From an uncultured Brachybacterium sp. (GTDB taxonomy: Bacteria; Actinomycetota; Actinomycetes; Actinomycetales; Dermabacteraceae), in contig NZ_CANMSY010000004.1 of NCBI RefSeq assembly GCF_947500705.1, positions 186,001-250,000 of the forward strand: a DNA stretch of 64,000 nucleotides, written 5' to 3'. Numbering within the stretch: position 1 is the stretch's first letter; each line of letters starts with the position of its first letter. Below the pieces are notes generated by a model. It had not been told where the DNA came from. It did not search any database and saw nothing but the letters and a program-made list of their open reading frames with translations. Positions 34,165-43,169 of this stretch are shown here, in pieces. Made by a program: the position numbers and the translations under genes.

Positions 34165-36216
34165 ATGACCGATACGACGACATCGCACGAGACCGTCGCC
34201 GCCCTGCTGGAGCGCTCCAACGCCCTGGGCTCCGACCCGAAGAACACCAACTTCGCCGGCGGGAACACCTCCGCCAAGGGATCCGCCACCGACCCGGTCA
34301 CCGGCGAGGAGACCGAGCTGCTGTGGGTCAAGGGCTCCGGCGGCGACCTGGGCACCCTCGAGGAGAAGGGCCTCGCGGTGCTGCGCCTGGACCGGGTGCG
34401 CGCCCTGCAGGACGTGTACCCCGGGGTGGAGCGCGAGGACGAGATGGTCGCGGCCTTCGACTACTGCCTGCATGGCAAGGGCGGAGCCGCCCCGTCTATC
34501 GACACCGCGATGCACGCCCTGGTGGACGCCGCGCATGTGGACCATCTGCATCCCGATGCGGGGATCGCGCTCGCGACCGCGGCCGACGGCGAACGCCTGA
34601 CCCGCGAGTGCTTCGGTGACGCGGTGGTGTGGGTGCCGTGGCGCCGGCCCGGTTTCCAGCTGGGGCTCGACATCGCCGCGATCAAGGAGCAGAACCCTTC
34701 CGCGATCGGCTGCATCCTCGGTGGTCACGGCATCACCGCCTGGGGCGAGACCTCCGATGAGGCCCGCGAGAACTCGCTGCGGATCATCCGCGAGGCCACC
34801 GCGTTCATCGAGCGCACCGGCGCTTCCGCACCGTTCGGCGCGCATGATGCGCGCCGCGCGGCGCTGACGGAGGCCGAGCGCCGCGCGAAGGCGTCGGCCC
34901 TGTTCCCGGTCATCCGGGGCCTGGCCTCGACCGATGTCCCGATGGTCGGGCACTGGACGGATACCGAGGCGGTCCACGAGTTCCTGGCCAGTGAGAAGCT
35001 CGCCCCGCTCGCCGAGCTCGGGACCTCCTGCCCCGACCACTTCCTGCGCACGAAGGTCAAGCCGCTGGTGCTGGACCTGCCGTCGGACGCCTCCGTCGAG
35101 GACTCGATCGCGCGGCTGAAGGAGGTGCACGAGTCCTACCGGGAGGACTACTCCGCGTACTACTCCCGTCACGCGGAGCCGGACTCCCCCGCCATGCGCG
35201 GTGCGGATCCGGCGATCGTGCTGGTCCCGGGTGTGGGCATGTTCAGCTTCGGTGCCGATAAGCAGACCGCCCGCGTGGCCGGCGAGTTCTACGTCAACGC
35301 GATCAATGTGATGCGCGGGGCGGAGGCGATCTCGACCTACTCCCCCATCGAGGAGTCGGAGAAGTTCCGCATCGAGTACTGGGCGCTCGAGGAGGCGAAG
35401 CTGCAGCGCAGGCCCGCACCGAAGCCCCTCGCGACCCGGGTGGCGCTGGTGACGGGCGGCGGCTCCGGCATCGGCAAGGCCACCGCCGAACGCCTGGTCG
35501 CCGAGGGCGCCTGCGTGGTGATCGCGGATCTGAACCTCGAGAACGCCCAGGCCACCGCCGAGGAGCTGGGCGGGCCCGACCGCGCTGTCGCGCTGCGCGC
35601 GGATGTCGCCGACGAAGCCGCCGTCGTGCAGGCCGTCGCGGATGCGGTGCTCGCCTTCGGCGGTCTGGACCTCATCGTCAACAACGCCGGGCTCTCGCTG
35701 TCCAAGCCGCTGCTGGAGACCACGGCGAAGGACTGGGACCTCCAGCACGACGTGATGGCACGGGGCTCGTTCCTGGTCTCCCGCGAGACCGCACGGGTGA
35801 TGATCGACCAGGCCATGGGCGGGGACATCATCTACATCTCCTCGAAGAACTCTGTGTTCGCCGGGCCCAACAACATCGCCTATTCGGCGACCAAGGCTGA
35901 TCAGGCGCACCAGGTGCGGCTGCTCGCCGCGGAGCTCGGCGGCCACCAGATCCGCGTCAACGGCATCAACCCCGACGGGGTGGTGCGCGGCTCCGGCATC
36001 TTCGCCGGCGGCTGGGGCGCGTCCCGCGCGAAGGTGTACGGCGTCGAGGAGGAGGACCTGGGCGAGTTCTACGCCCAGCGCACCCTGCTCAAGCGCGAGG
36101 TGCTACCCGCGAACGTGGCGAACGCCGTGTTCGCGCTGACCGCCGGGGACCTCTCGCACACCACCGGCCTGCACATCCCGGTCGACGCCGGGGTCGCGGC
36201 CGCGTTCCTGCGATGA
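34165..36216 (+). CDS. bifunctional rhamnulose-1-phosphate aldolase / lactaldehyde dehydrogenase
   Basis: The product is 683 aa. Residues 1 to about 400 form a class II aldolase domain (FAGGNTSAKGSATDP; His127 and His129 in VDHLHPDA as likely zinc ligands). Residues about 425-683 form an SDR domain with RVALVTGGGSGIGKATAERL and YSATK at residue 573. This is the RhaEW/YuxG architecture, which splits rhamnulose 1-phosphate into DHAP and L-lactaldehyde and oxidises the latter to lactate. The start at 34165 is used; an in-frame ATG 5 codons upstream lies inside rhaI. The stop overlaps the rhaB start. Confidence 0.94.
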   Translation: MTDTTTSHETVAALLERSNALGSDPKNTNFAGGNTSAKGSATDPVTGEETELLWVKGSGGDLGTLEEKGLAVLRLDRVRALQDVYPGVEREDEMVAAFDYCLHGKGGAAPSIDTAMHALVDAAHVDHLHPDAGIALATAADGERLTRECFGDAVVWVPWRRPGFQLGLDIAAIKEQNPSAIGCILGGHGITAWGETSDEARENSLRIIREATAFIERTGASAPFGAHDARRAALTEAERRAKASALFPVIRGLASTDVPMVGHWTDTEAVHEFLASEKLAPLAELGTSCPDHFLRTKVKPLVLDLPSDASVEDSIARLKEVHESYREDYSAYYSRHAEPDSPAMRGADPAIVLVPGVGMFSFGADKQTARVAGEFYVNAINVMRGAEAISTYSPIEESEKFRIEYWALEEAKLQRRPAPKPLATRVALVTGGGSGIGKATAERLVAEGACVVIADLNLENAQATAEELGGPDRAVALRADVADEAAVVQAVADAVLAFGGLDLIVNNAGLSLSKPLLETTAKDWDLQHDVMARGSFLVSRETARVMIDQAMGGDIIYISSKNSVFAGPNNIAYSATKADQAHQVRLLAAELGGHQIRVNGINPDGVVRGSGIFAGGWGASRAKVYGVEEEDLGEFYAQRTLLKREVLPANVANAVFALTAGDLSHTTGLHIPVDAGVAAAFLR

Positions 36217-37727
36217 GCGCCACCGACGGTCCCGGCCCCCGGCTCGGTCCGCTCGCGGTCGCGGCGATCGACCTCGGCGCGACCTCGGGCCGGGTGATGC
36301 TCGGGGTGGTCGACCACGGCCGGATCGAGCTCGTCCCCGCGCACCGCTTCGAGAACACGCTGGTGGAGCGCGAGGGTCACCTGTGCTGGGATCTGGAGGC
36401 CCTCTGGGCCGAGATCCGGCAGGGGCTCGCCGACGCGCACGACCTCGCCCTGGTGCGCGGCCTGCCCGGTCTCGCCTCGATCGGCGTGGACTCCTGGGCG
36501 GTGGACTACGGCCTGGTGGGCCCCGAGCCGCTCGCGGCCGACGGCGCTCCTGTTCCGGGCGGCGGGGAGCCGATCGGGGAGGTGATCGCCTACCGCGACT
36601 CCCGCACCGGCGGCGTCGCCGAGACGGTCGCACAGCAGGTCTCCCGGGAGCGGCAGTTCGCGCTCACCGGTATCGCCCAGCAGCCCTTCAACACCCTCTA
36701 CCAGCTCGCCGCCGAACAGCGCTTGGCGGACCTGCCCAGCGGCAGCACGCTGCTGATGGTCCCGGACCTGATCGGCTTCCTGCTCACCGGGCGGCGTCGC
36801 ACCGAGCTCACCAATGCCTCGACCACGGGGATGCTCTCGGCCGACGGGCAGGGCTGGAGCGCAGAGCTGCTCGAGGTCGTGGGCGTCGACCCGGGCCTGT
36901 TCGCCCCGCTGATCCGTCCCGGGGAGCAGCTCGGCACGATGCGCCCGGAGCTCGGCACGCAACTGGGCATCGGGGAGGTGCCGGTGATCGCCGTCGGCTC
37001 CCACGACACCGCCTCGGCGGTGATCGCCGTCCCCGCGCAGGGCGCGGCGCCGGTCGCCTTCATCTCCTCGGGCACCTGGTCCCTGATCGGCCTCGAGCTG
37101 GATGCCCCGGTGGTCACCGAGGAGGCGCGCGAGGCGGGGTTCACCAATGAGGGCGGGGTGGGCGGGACCGTGCGCCTGCTCAAGAACGTCGCCGGGATGT
37201 GGCTGGTCAGCGAGTCGATCCGGCAGTGGGAGGAGGCCGGTGCGCGCGTCGAGCTGGCGGACCTGCTCGATGCCGCCGCGGCGGTGCCCGGGGACCGCTT
37301 CCGCATCGATCCCACGGATCCTGCGTTCCTCGCCCCTGGTCGGATGGCCGATCGCGTCACCGCCGCGGCCCGACCGCTCGTGGGCGAGGACGAGTTCCCC
37401 CGCACCCCGGCCGAGCTGGTGCGCTGCATCCTCGAGTCCCTCGCCGAGACCTACCGCGAAGAGCTGCACACCGCGTGCCGCCTTGCGGGGGTGCCGCTCC
37501 CGGAGCGCCTGCACGTGGTCGGCGGTGGCAGCCGCAACTCTCTGCTGAACCAGCTCACGGCCGACGCGCTCGGCATCGAGGTCGTCGCCGGGCCGATGGA
37601 GGCCACGGCGCTGGGCAACGTGGCGCTGCAGTCCCGGGCGCTGGGCGCGATCACCGAGGGGGCCGGCGCGATCCGGGAGCTGGTGCGGGCGAGCGTGGAG
37701 CTGGAGAGCTTCACGCCCCGCGCCTGA
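36213..37727 (+). CDS. rhaB: rhamnulokinase
   Basis: The product of 504 aa is an FGGY kinase that phosphorylates L-rhamnulose at C1. It opens VAAIDLGATSGRVMLGVVDHG and has GVDSWAVDYGLV, YRDSRTGG, HDTASAVIAVPA with SSGTWSLIGLEL, and VVGGGSRNSLLNQLTADALG, all typical of RhaB. Translation is coupled to the fusion gene by ATGA. It is the last gene of the operon and ends 6 bases before a convergent gene, leaving no room for a dedicated terminator. Confidence 0.96.
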   Translation: MSATDGPGPRLGPLAVAAIDLGATSGRVMLGVVDHGRIELVPAHRFENTLVEREGHLCWDLEALWAEIRQGLADAHDLALVRGLPGLASIGVDSWAVDYGLVGPEPLAADGAPVPGGGEPIGEVIAYRDSRTGGVAETVAQQVSRERQFALTGIAQQPFNTLYQLAAEQRLADLPSGSTLLMVPDLIGFLLTGRRRTELTNASTTGMLSADGQGWSAELLEVVGVDPGLFAPLIRPGEQLGTMRPELGTQLGIGEVPVIAVGSHDTASAVIAVPAQGAAPVAFISSGTWSLIGLELDAPVVTEEAREAGFTNEGGVGGTVRLLKNVAGMWLVSESIRQWEEAGARVELADLLDAAAAVPGDRFRIDPTDPAFLAPGRMADRVTAAARPLVGEDEFPRTPAELVRCILESLAETYREELHTACRLAGVPLPERLHVVGGGSRNSLLNQLTADALGIEVVAGPMEATALGNVALQSRALGAITEGAGAIRELVRASVELESFTPRA

Positions 37728-37733
37728 GCGGAG

Positions 37734-38492
37734 TCAGCCGACCAGGTCCCAGCGAGGATCGTCGAAATGGGCTGCGCGGATCAGCTCGCCCCGCAACCGG
37801 ACCCGCAACCGCAGGTGCGGGTTCGTCCCGATGCGGTTCGCATGCGCGACGTCTGCTGAGACTGCACCTGCGCGTTCGAGCAGCGGGAGAAGCGGACCGG
37901 GGACCCACCCCAAGTCGGCTCCTTCACGAGTGGTCACCAGACGAGCGCCGGGATCCACGGGGTTGCTCGGCTCCGGAACGATCAGGAGCTCGTCCCCGAT
38001 GGACAGGCCATCGATCGCACGCTGTTCCTGGTCACTGCGATGCCGTACGCCGTGGACGAGGAACTCGAGCACCTCCCCGCCGCCCGGATGGGGTGTCGGC
38101 ATCTGGATCAGCTCGATGGTGTCGCCCTGTCGACGCCCGCCGTTCCTCGCAAGGATCTCGAACGCGGTCGCCGTCTCGCCCAGTCCCAGCGTCTCGAGAA
38201 TCCGAGCTCGATCCGGCCTGCGCCGCGAGATGACGCGCTGGGCGAAGAGCGGGAACAGGAACGGGGACTCGGCGACGACAGCGGCGTCGGGGAACCCCGG
38301 AAGCCGCGGGACAGCGGGGTCGCGCTCGACCTCGCTGAAGTATCGGAAGGTCCATCCGTCCCCGTGCTCCGAGAGCACGCCGAGGCGCACGTATCGACGG
38401 CTCTCGCGGTCCTGCCGGGTGACGAGGAAGCTGCGGGCGACGTCGAGAACAGGGCCCGTGCCGCCACGGACGAGCGTGGCCAGTGTGGTCAT
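37734..38492 (-). CDS. HIRAN-domain protein with HipA-N-like segment
   Basis: The product is 252 aa. AAGGAGGT lies upstream of the ATG at 38492, which overlaps the stop of the HipA-like kinase gene by 4 bases. Residues about 20-135 (VRLGVLSEHGDGWTFRYFSE, LFPLFAQRVISRRRPDR) resemble the N-terminal subdomain of HipA (strand, FRY, then F/A-R). Residues about 145-235 fit HIRAN: HGVRHR, LSIGDELLIVPEPSNPVDPGA and LGWVPGPLLPLL. HIRAN domains in other proteins bind DNA ends or stalled forks. In HipBST-type systems a free HipA-N-like protein acts as antitoxin, so this gene could be the antidote or a guide for the kinase. That is inference. Confidence 0.8.
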   Translation of the reverse strand: MTTLATLVRGGTGPVLDVARSFLVTRQDRESRRYVRLGVLSEHGDGWTFRYFSEVERDPAVPRLPGFPDAAVVAESPFLFPLFAQRVISRRRPDRARILETLGLGETATAFEILARNGGRRQGDTIELIQMPTPHPGGGEVLEFLVHGVRHRSDQEQRAIDGLSIGDELLIVPEPSNPVDPGARLVTTREGADLGWVPGPLLPLLERAGAVSADVAHANRIGTNPHLRLRVRLRGELIRAAHFDDPRWDLVG

Positions 38493-39388
38493 GGTGTCAG
38501 CAACCTCCTTCTGTTCTCTTCGAGCAGTCGACAGATGAATGTACGTCGTAGCTCCGACATTCCTGGCACGGCGTCGACGATCGCTCGTTCGTCTCCCGCA
38601 CTGATCTGCACCAGTGCGTCGAGCCACGGGCCTCCCCAACGACTCATGGCGTCGAGCGCAAGGTCGGCCAGGTGAACATTCTTGCCGTTCTCGAACTTCC
38701 TGGCCATAGCACCGTAGGCGAAGTCTCGTGGATCCGTGCGATCAAGGAAGGAGTCCTCCCTCCCCGCTGCGAGTGCGGAACCGTGGTCGAAGCTTGCTGC
38801 CAGCCGAAGGACTGTGCCGTCGACCGTGAGTGCCCAGTTGTCTGCGTGTCGATCGGTGTTGCCGATCCAGGCATCGAGAACCAGGTACCCAGAGAACGTC
38901 TCGCGAGCACTCAGTGCGCCGCCCGAGACCGGCCCCTCCAATCCCTCGAGCACCCGGCCGATCGCGTCGAGGTGATGCCCTGTTCGGTTCCGAGCCTTCT
39001 CGGCATTCGGCACGTAGTGACGCCCCAACAGGCCGGAGAGGAAGACGTCCCCGCTCTGCATATCCTCGTCTGGCGACTTGACGCTTCGAGAGATGGCACC
39101 CGCAGCGCCATCCCTCCGGGCGAAGTGGATGTCTGCCGACGGCACGTCGATCGATGTCGCAAGCTGATGTGCGATCCACTCGGATTGCGCATCGAACCAG
39201 GTGAACAACCGGGATGAAGACTCAGCTCGTCCCGGGAGTTCATTGCGGCGCGACGGTTTGAACAGCCAACGCCTCTCCGGTGCGTCGTGCAGAACTGTCG
39301 GCTCGACCAGCCACTCTTTTTCCTGCTCGCCAAGCCACTCGTCATCTGCGCGCAACCAGCTGGAGACATCCAGCACCGGAGCTTCCAT
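38489..39388 (-). CDS. HipA-like Ser/Thr kinase (no N-terminal subdomain)
   Basis: The product is 299 aa, shorter than E. coli HipA (440 aa) and lacking its N-terminal subdomain. Kinase residues visible are Lys44 in WLFKPSRRN, the catalytic loop NTDRHADNW (Asp179, Asn184) and the metal-binding Asp201 in SFDHGSAL, so it is probably active. No ribosome site precedes the ATG, but TAGACT lies 6 bases upstream, which would give a leaderless mRNA. Codon use looks less GC-biased than in rhaB, suggesting transfer. No HipB-type repressor is adjacent; the partner gene is the overlapping HIRAN protein. Confidence 0.85.
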   Translation of the reverse strand: MEAPVLDVSSWLRADDEWLGEQEKEWLVEPTVLHDAPERRWLFKPSRRNELPGRAESSSRLFTWFDAQSEWIAHQLATSIDVPSADIHFARRDGAAGAISRSVKSPDEDMQSGDVFLSGLLGRHYVPNAEKARNRTGHHLDAIGRVLEGLEGPVSGGALSARETFSGYLVLDAWIGNTDRHADNWALTVDGTVLRLAASFDHGSALAAGREDSFLDRTDPRDFAYGAMARKFENGKNVHLADLALDAMSRWGGPWLDALVQISAGDERAIVDAVPGMSELRRTFICRLLEENRRRLLTP

Positions 39389-39397
39389 GGTCCGAGT

Positions 39398-39568
39398 CTA
39401 GGGAGAAGGCGGACGCGCGACGATTTCGGAGCCCGGTTCAGCCGACCACCGACTCCCGCTGCGGCGGCCGATCGCCTGCACGCGGCGCCCACCCCGCTCT
39501 AGGTGCGGCGACGCGGTCGACCCGCGAATCACGAACCGGGGCTCGAGCTGCACAAGGGAGGGCTCCGT
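39398..39568 (-). pseudogene. decayed C-terminus of a LacI family regulator
   Basis: On the minus strand, codons from 39556 read LVQLEPRFVIRGST (39515-39556), the typical end of LacI-family proteins. The frame is closed by TGA at 39569-39571 upstream and by TAG at 39398-39400. No helix-turn-helix or sugar domain is left, so only the tail of a gene survives. It lies between an intact LacI gene and the HipA-like gene, whose promoter lies at its very end. Most of the 39389-39658 spacer is this remnant. Confidence 0.55.
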
Positions 39569-39658
39569 TCACCCTCTGCTCCGCTGCAGAAGCCACCGGA
39601 CGGCGTGGGCTCCGAGTGCTCGTCCGTCCTGCCGTTGCCGGCCCGGTCCCCGAGCACC

Positions 39659-40672
39659 TCACCCCGTCGTCGACTCCCGCTCCACCAGCGTCGGCGTGAA
39701 GCTCACATGCCGCGGGGAGGCCTCGGGAGTCGCGATCTCCTCCTCGAGCAGCGCCAGCGCGGTGCGGCCCATCAGATCGGCGGGCTGGGACACGGAGGTC
39801 AGCGGCACCACGGTGGAGCGGGCGAAGGCGATGTCGTCGTAGCCCACCAGGGCGATCTCCTCGGGCACCGCGACCTGGTGGCGGAAGGCGAAGGCCTGCA
39901 GCACGCCGACGGCGAGCAGGTCGTTGACGCAGAACACCGCGTCGGGACGCTCCGCGACGGAGCGGGCCACCACCTCTTCGCCGACGGTGCGACCGGCGAG
40001 CACGGTGAGGTCCTCGGCCTCGAGCACCTCGATCTCGATCCCTGCCGCCGCGGCAGCCCGTCTCGCTCCGCGCAGGCGGTCGGCGACCTGGCGGAGGTCC
40101 TGCCGGGCGGCGACCACCTCGATGCGTCGTCGTCCCAGCCCTGCCAGGTGCTGCACGGCGATCTCGCCCCCGGCGATGTCATCCACGCTCACCGAGGAGC
40201 CTCCGGTCCCAGGTTCGCCTTCGAGCAGCACCACGGGGGTGCCGCGGCCGCGGATCGCCTCGACCACCCCGGCGCTGCCACCGGTGGAGGCGAGCAGGAT
40301 GCCGCGCACCCGCTGCTCCTCGAACAGGGAGAGGTACAGCCGCTCGCGCTGCTCCCGGTTGCCCGTGCTGCCGGTGATGACCATCAGCTGCGAGTCCTCG
40401 GCGGCGGCCTCGATCCCGCCCACCAGCTGGGCGTAGAACGGGTTCGCGGAGTCCAGGACGATCGCGCCGACGGTGCTGGAGCGTCCCAGCTTCAGCTGGC
40501 GGGCGGCATCATTGCGCACATAGCCGAGCTGGACGATCACGGCCTCGACCCGCTCCCGGCGGTCCGGGGAGACGATGTCGGGGCGGTTCAGCACATTGGA
40601 GACAGTGCCGACGGAGACCCCGGCCTCTCGCGCGACGTCCTTCATGCCCACGGTGCGGGCTGTGGCCATCAC
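39659..40672 (-). CDS. LacI family transcriptional regulator, probable rhamnose regulator
   Basis: The product of 337 aa has its helix-turn-helix near residues 8-30 (VGMKDVAREAGVSVGTVSNVL), hinge NDAARQLKLGRSST and a full sugar-binding domain (LDSANPFYAQLVGGIE to RHVSFTPTLVERESTTG). The start could be either of two adjacent ATG codons. It sits between the two divergent regions that share operators G and H and is the only intact regulator in the rhamnose block. It may bind one of them; the other would need a different protein, since the two sequences differ on both sides of the CG centre. Confidence 0.93.
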   Translation of the reverse strand: MMATARTVGMKDVAREAGVSVGTVSNVLNRPDIVSPDRRERVEAVIVQLGYVRNDAARQLKLGRSSTVGAIVLDSANPFYAQLVGGIEAAAEDSQLMVITGSTGNREQRERLYLSLFEEQRVRGILLASTGGSAGVVEAIRGRGTPVVLLEGEPGTGGSSVSVDDIAGGEIAVQHLAGLGRRRIEVVAARQDLRQVADRLRGARRAAAAAGIEIEVLEAEDLTVLAGRTVGEEVVARSVAERPDAVFCVNDLLAVGVLQAFAFRHQVAVPEEIALVGYDDIAFARSTVVPLTSVSQPADLMGRTALALLEEEIATPEASPRHVSFTPTLVERESTTG

Positions 40673-40921
40673 GCATGCTCCTCAGCTGGTCCGCTCGGCT
40701 CGGGCAGATCGCCGCGAGCCACTGCCCCAATTTTATCCTGACGTGCGCGAAGAGGCGGCGGATCGCCGCACCTGACCCCGCCGTCGGCCCAGATCACGAA
40801 AGCGACTCACCCTGCCCCGGACGTCGCTCCGCGCCCTATGCTCTGGCTCAGGGGACCCGCGCAGGGTGGTGGGGAGACTCGGGGCCTCCATCCGAGCAGG
40901 CGACGGCCTTGGGAGGTCACG

Positions 40922-41914
40922 ATGAGCACCGATCCACGAGACAGCATCACCCCGGTAGGGCCGGACATCCCTGCCGACGGCCGCGCCGACGGACCCCCCG
41001 TCGTGCCTCCGCGCCACGGATCCGGCGTGCTCGCCCGCATCCTCACCGCCCTCTACGCCCTGGTGGTCACCCCGATCGCCACCGGGCTGCTGGCCTACGG
41101 TGGCAGCACACTGATGAACTACGCGATGTCCCGCGGCTACCTCGGTGCGTCGCTGGGCGAGCTGCTGGCCGGCCCCGCGGGAGTGCGGGTCATCGTCGGG
41201 GTCGGGCTGGGAGTCCTGCTGCTGGCGAGCATCGTGGCCACCGGGATCGTCAGCTCCGCGGGTCTGCTCGCCACCGGTGCGGTGGGGCTGCTCAGCGTCC
41301 TCATCGCCGCCATCCCGGCCCTGGCGCTGCAGGTCTACACGCTGCTCCCGCCGGAGATCCCCTTCGAGCTGCTCGACGGGATCTCCTACGGCCTCACCCT
41401 AGTGCTCCATCCGCTGATCGGCGGGCTCGGGCTGGCTCTGGTGATCGCGCGTCGCCGCCCCGCTCCGCATCTGGTCGCCTCCCTGCTCGGCCTGCTCCTC
41501 ATACCGCTCTTGCTGCTGATCGCCGCCCTGATGCTCTTCCACGGTCATGCCGCCGGGGTGCGTGTGGCCGTGATGACGTTCAACACCGAGATCCACCTGT
41601 TGAACGTGGCCCTCGTGGTGCTCGGGGCATTGCTGCTGTTCGCCACCATGGCAGCCACCCGCTGGTCGCCCTACGCGCTGGTGATCCCTGCGATCGTCCT
41701 GCTGCTCGTGTCGGTCGGGATCTTCCTGTTCACCATCGAGCTGATCCCCCCGATGGTGTGGACGAGCCCGTCCGGCCAGGCCGCGATGTCGTTCCTGTTC
41801 GTCGGCGGCGGGTTCGCCGCGGCCGTGGTGATGCTGGTCCATACCGGTGTGCTCGCGACCGTACGAGCCCTGTCCCGGAGGCGGCTGCGCACCGCCGCCG
41901 GGATGCCCAGCTGA
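40922..41914 (+). CDS. polytopic membrane protein of unknown function
   Basis: The product is 330 aa from the ATG at 40922, with GGGAGGT before it; an upstream frame is not supported. After a Pro-rich cytoplasmic start (TDPRDSITPVGPDIPADG) there are about eight hydrophobic segments, such as ALYALVVTPIATGLLAYGG, VRVIVGVGLGVLLLASI and VIPAIVLLLVSVGIFLFTIE. No transporter or enzyme motif is recognised. It is divergent from the LacI gene and convergent with the oxidoreductase operon, so it is a lone gene. It may be an actinobacterial envelope protein. Confidence 0.75.
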   Translation: MSTDPRDSITPVGPDIPADGRADGPPVVPPRHGSGVLARILTALYALVVTPIATGLLAYGGSTLMNYAMSRGYLGASLGELLAGPAGVRVIVGVGLGVLLLASIVATGIVSSAGLLATGAVGLLSVLIAAIPALALQVYTLLPPEIPFELLDGISYGLTLVLHPLIGGLGLALVIARRRPAPHLVASLLGLLLIPLLLLIAALMLFHGHAAGVRVAVMTFNTEIHLLNVALVVLGALLLFATMAATRWSPYALVIPAIVLLLVSVGIFLFTIELIPPMVWTSPSGQAAMSFLFVGGGFAAAVVMLVHTGVLATVRALSRRRLRTAAGMPS

Positions 41915-41945
41915 GCATTGCAGCTGAGCACCCGCGCCCAGGGGC

Positions 41946-43169
41946 TCACCCCGTCGGTGCGTGCACCAGCTCGGCCAGCGAGGTCCAGGTGTGCACCGCA
42001 TCCTCACGCGCCCAGCTCACGCCGAGCTCGGTGAAGGGGCGGCCCGCAGCGAGGGCCGCGAGCAGGGTCGCCTCGATGGCCTCGACGACGGGGTGGGCCT
42101 GCTCCCCCTCCCCCTGCCAGTCGATGGCCGAGTCTGCGATCGGGAGCGGGTCGGGGACGGACTGGATCGCCTCGAGCACGGCGGAGAACGCGGAGGTGCT
42201 CTCGAGCGGGGAGAGCAGCTGGACCGAGCGGTCGCGCACGTGCGCGGCGAGGTTCTCCATCAGATCGGTGCGGGCGTGGACGAGCTCCTCGACCGAGCCG
42301 TCCGTGCTGGTGGCGGCGTCGATCGTGGTGCGGGCCGAGCGGTCGTCGGTGTACCAGAGCCGGTGCCGGCCTCCGGTGCCGATGATCTCGATCCAGGGGG
42401 CATGCTGCGTGGGGGCGGCGGTGGTCAGGGCGCAGACCACAGCGGGGCCGTCCCCGGCGGGGTCGATCCGCAGGAAGGTGGTGTCGTCGGCCTCGATGTC
42501 GTGGGCGCGGCGCAGCTCGGTGGTGATCGAGGAGATGTCCGCCGCCTGCTGGATCCCGGCGATGACCAGGCCGGCGTGCACGGCATGGGCGAGCGGATTG
42601 GTGGCCACGCCGTCGGCCACCCGGCGGCCGTTCAGGCGTCGTCTGCCCGCCCAGGCCGAGCGGTGGTAGTAGGCGCGGTCCCGCTGCCAGGCGCCGTGCA
42701 CCCGGACCGCGGTGATCTCGCCGAGGCTCCCGTCGGCCACCTCTCCCGCGAGCAGATCGACCCCGGCCCCGCCGCGGGCCTGGAAACCGACCTGCACGCT
42801 GCGTCCGGCCGCCCGGGCGGCCTCGAGCAGCTGCCAGTGGTCGGCGAGGGAGGGCACCGGCGGCTTCTCGAGGTAGACGTCGAGCCCGGCGGCGAGCCCC
42901 TCGGTGGCCAGCGGCACATGGGTGTCGATCGGGGTGGCGATGGCGACGATCTCAGGACGGTCCTCGGCGGGGGCGGCCTCCAGCAGCGCGGCGAGCGAGC
43001 GGTGATGGATCCCCCTCAGCTCCTCCGGCGGCTCCGCCACGTCGACCACTCCGACCAGGCGGGCGATCCCCGCCTCCTCCAGGCGGGCGAGATTCCGCAG
43101 GTGGGCGGTGCCGTAGCCGCGGGTGCCGATCAGCGCGACGCGCACCGGCCCCGGGCCGGGAGCGCTCAT
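41946..43169 (-). CDS. Gfo/Idh/MocA family oxidoreductase
   Basis: The product is 407 aa. The Rossmann start VRVALIGTRGYGTAHLRNL is a variant of the usual GxGxxG. VYLEKPPVPSLADHWQLLEAA holds the conserved E-K-P motif. The C-terminal domain has GRRVADGVATNPLAHAVHAGL, with the catalytic-type His. These enzymes oxidise sugars or inositols with NAD(P). It overlaps the second oxidoreductase by 4 bases and is the last gene of the operon led by the binding protein at 47938. The substrate is probably the sugar imported by that operon. Confidence 0.9.
   Translation of the reverse strand: MSAPGPGPVRVALIGTRGYGTAHLRNLARLEEAGIARLVGVVDVAEPPEELRGIHHRSLAALLEAAPAEDRPEIVAIATPIDTHVPLATEGLAAGLDVYLEKPPVPSLADHWQLLEAARAAGRSVQVGFQARGGAGVDLLAGEVADGSLGEITAVRVHGAWQRDRAYYHRSAWAGRRRLNGRRVADGVATNPLAHAVHAGLVIAGIQQAADISSITTELRRAHDIEADDTTFLRIDPAGDGPAVVCALTTAAPTQHAPWIEIIGTGGRHRLWYTDDRSARTTIDAATSTDGSVEELVHARTDLMENLAAHVRDRSVQLLSPLESTSAFSAVLEAIQSVPDPLPIADSAIDWQGEGEQAHPVVEAIEATLLAALAAGRPFTELGVSWAREDAVHTWTSLAELVHAPTG

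Noticed and set aside
37734-39388. Classical hipBA toxin-antitoxin locus
   Set aside because: There is no HipB-type helix-turn-helix gene next to the kinase, and the N-subdomain lies in a separate protein together with HIRAN.
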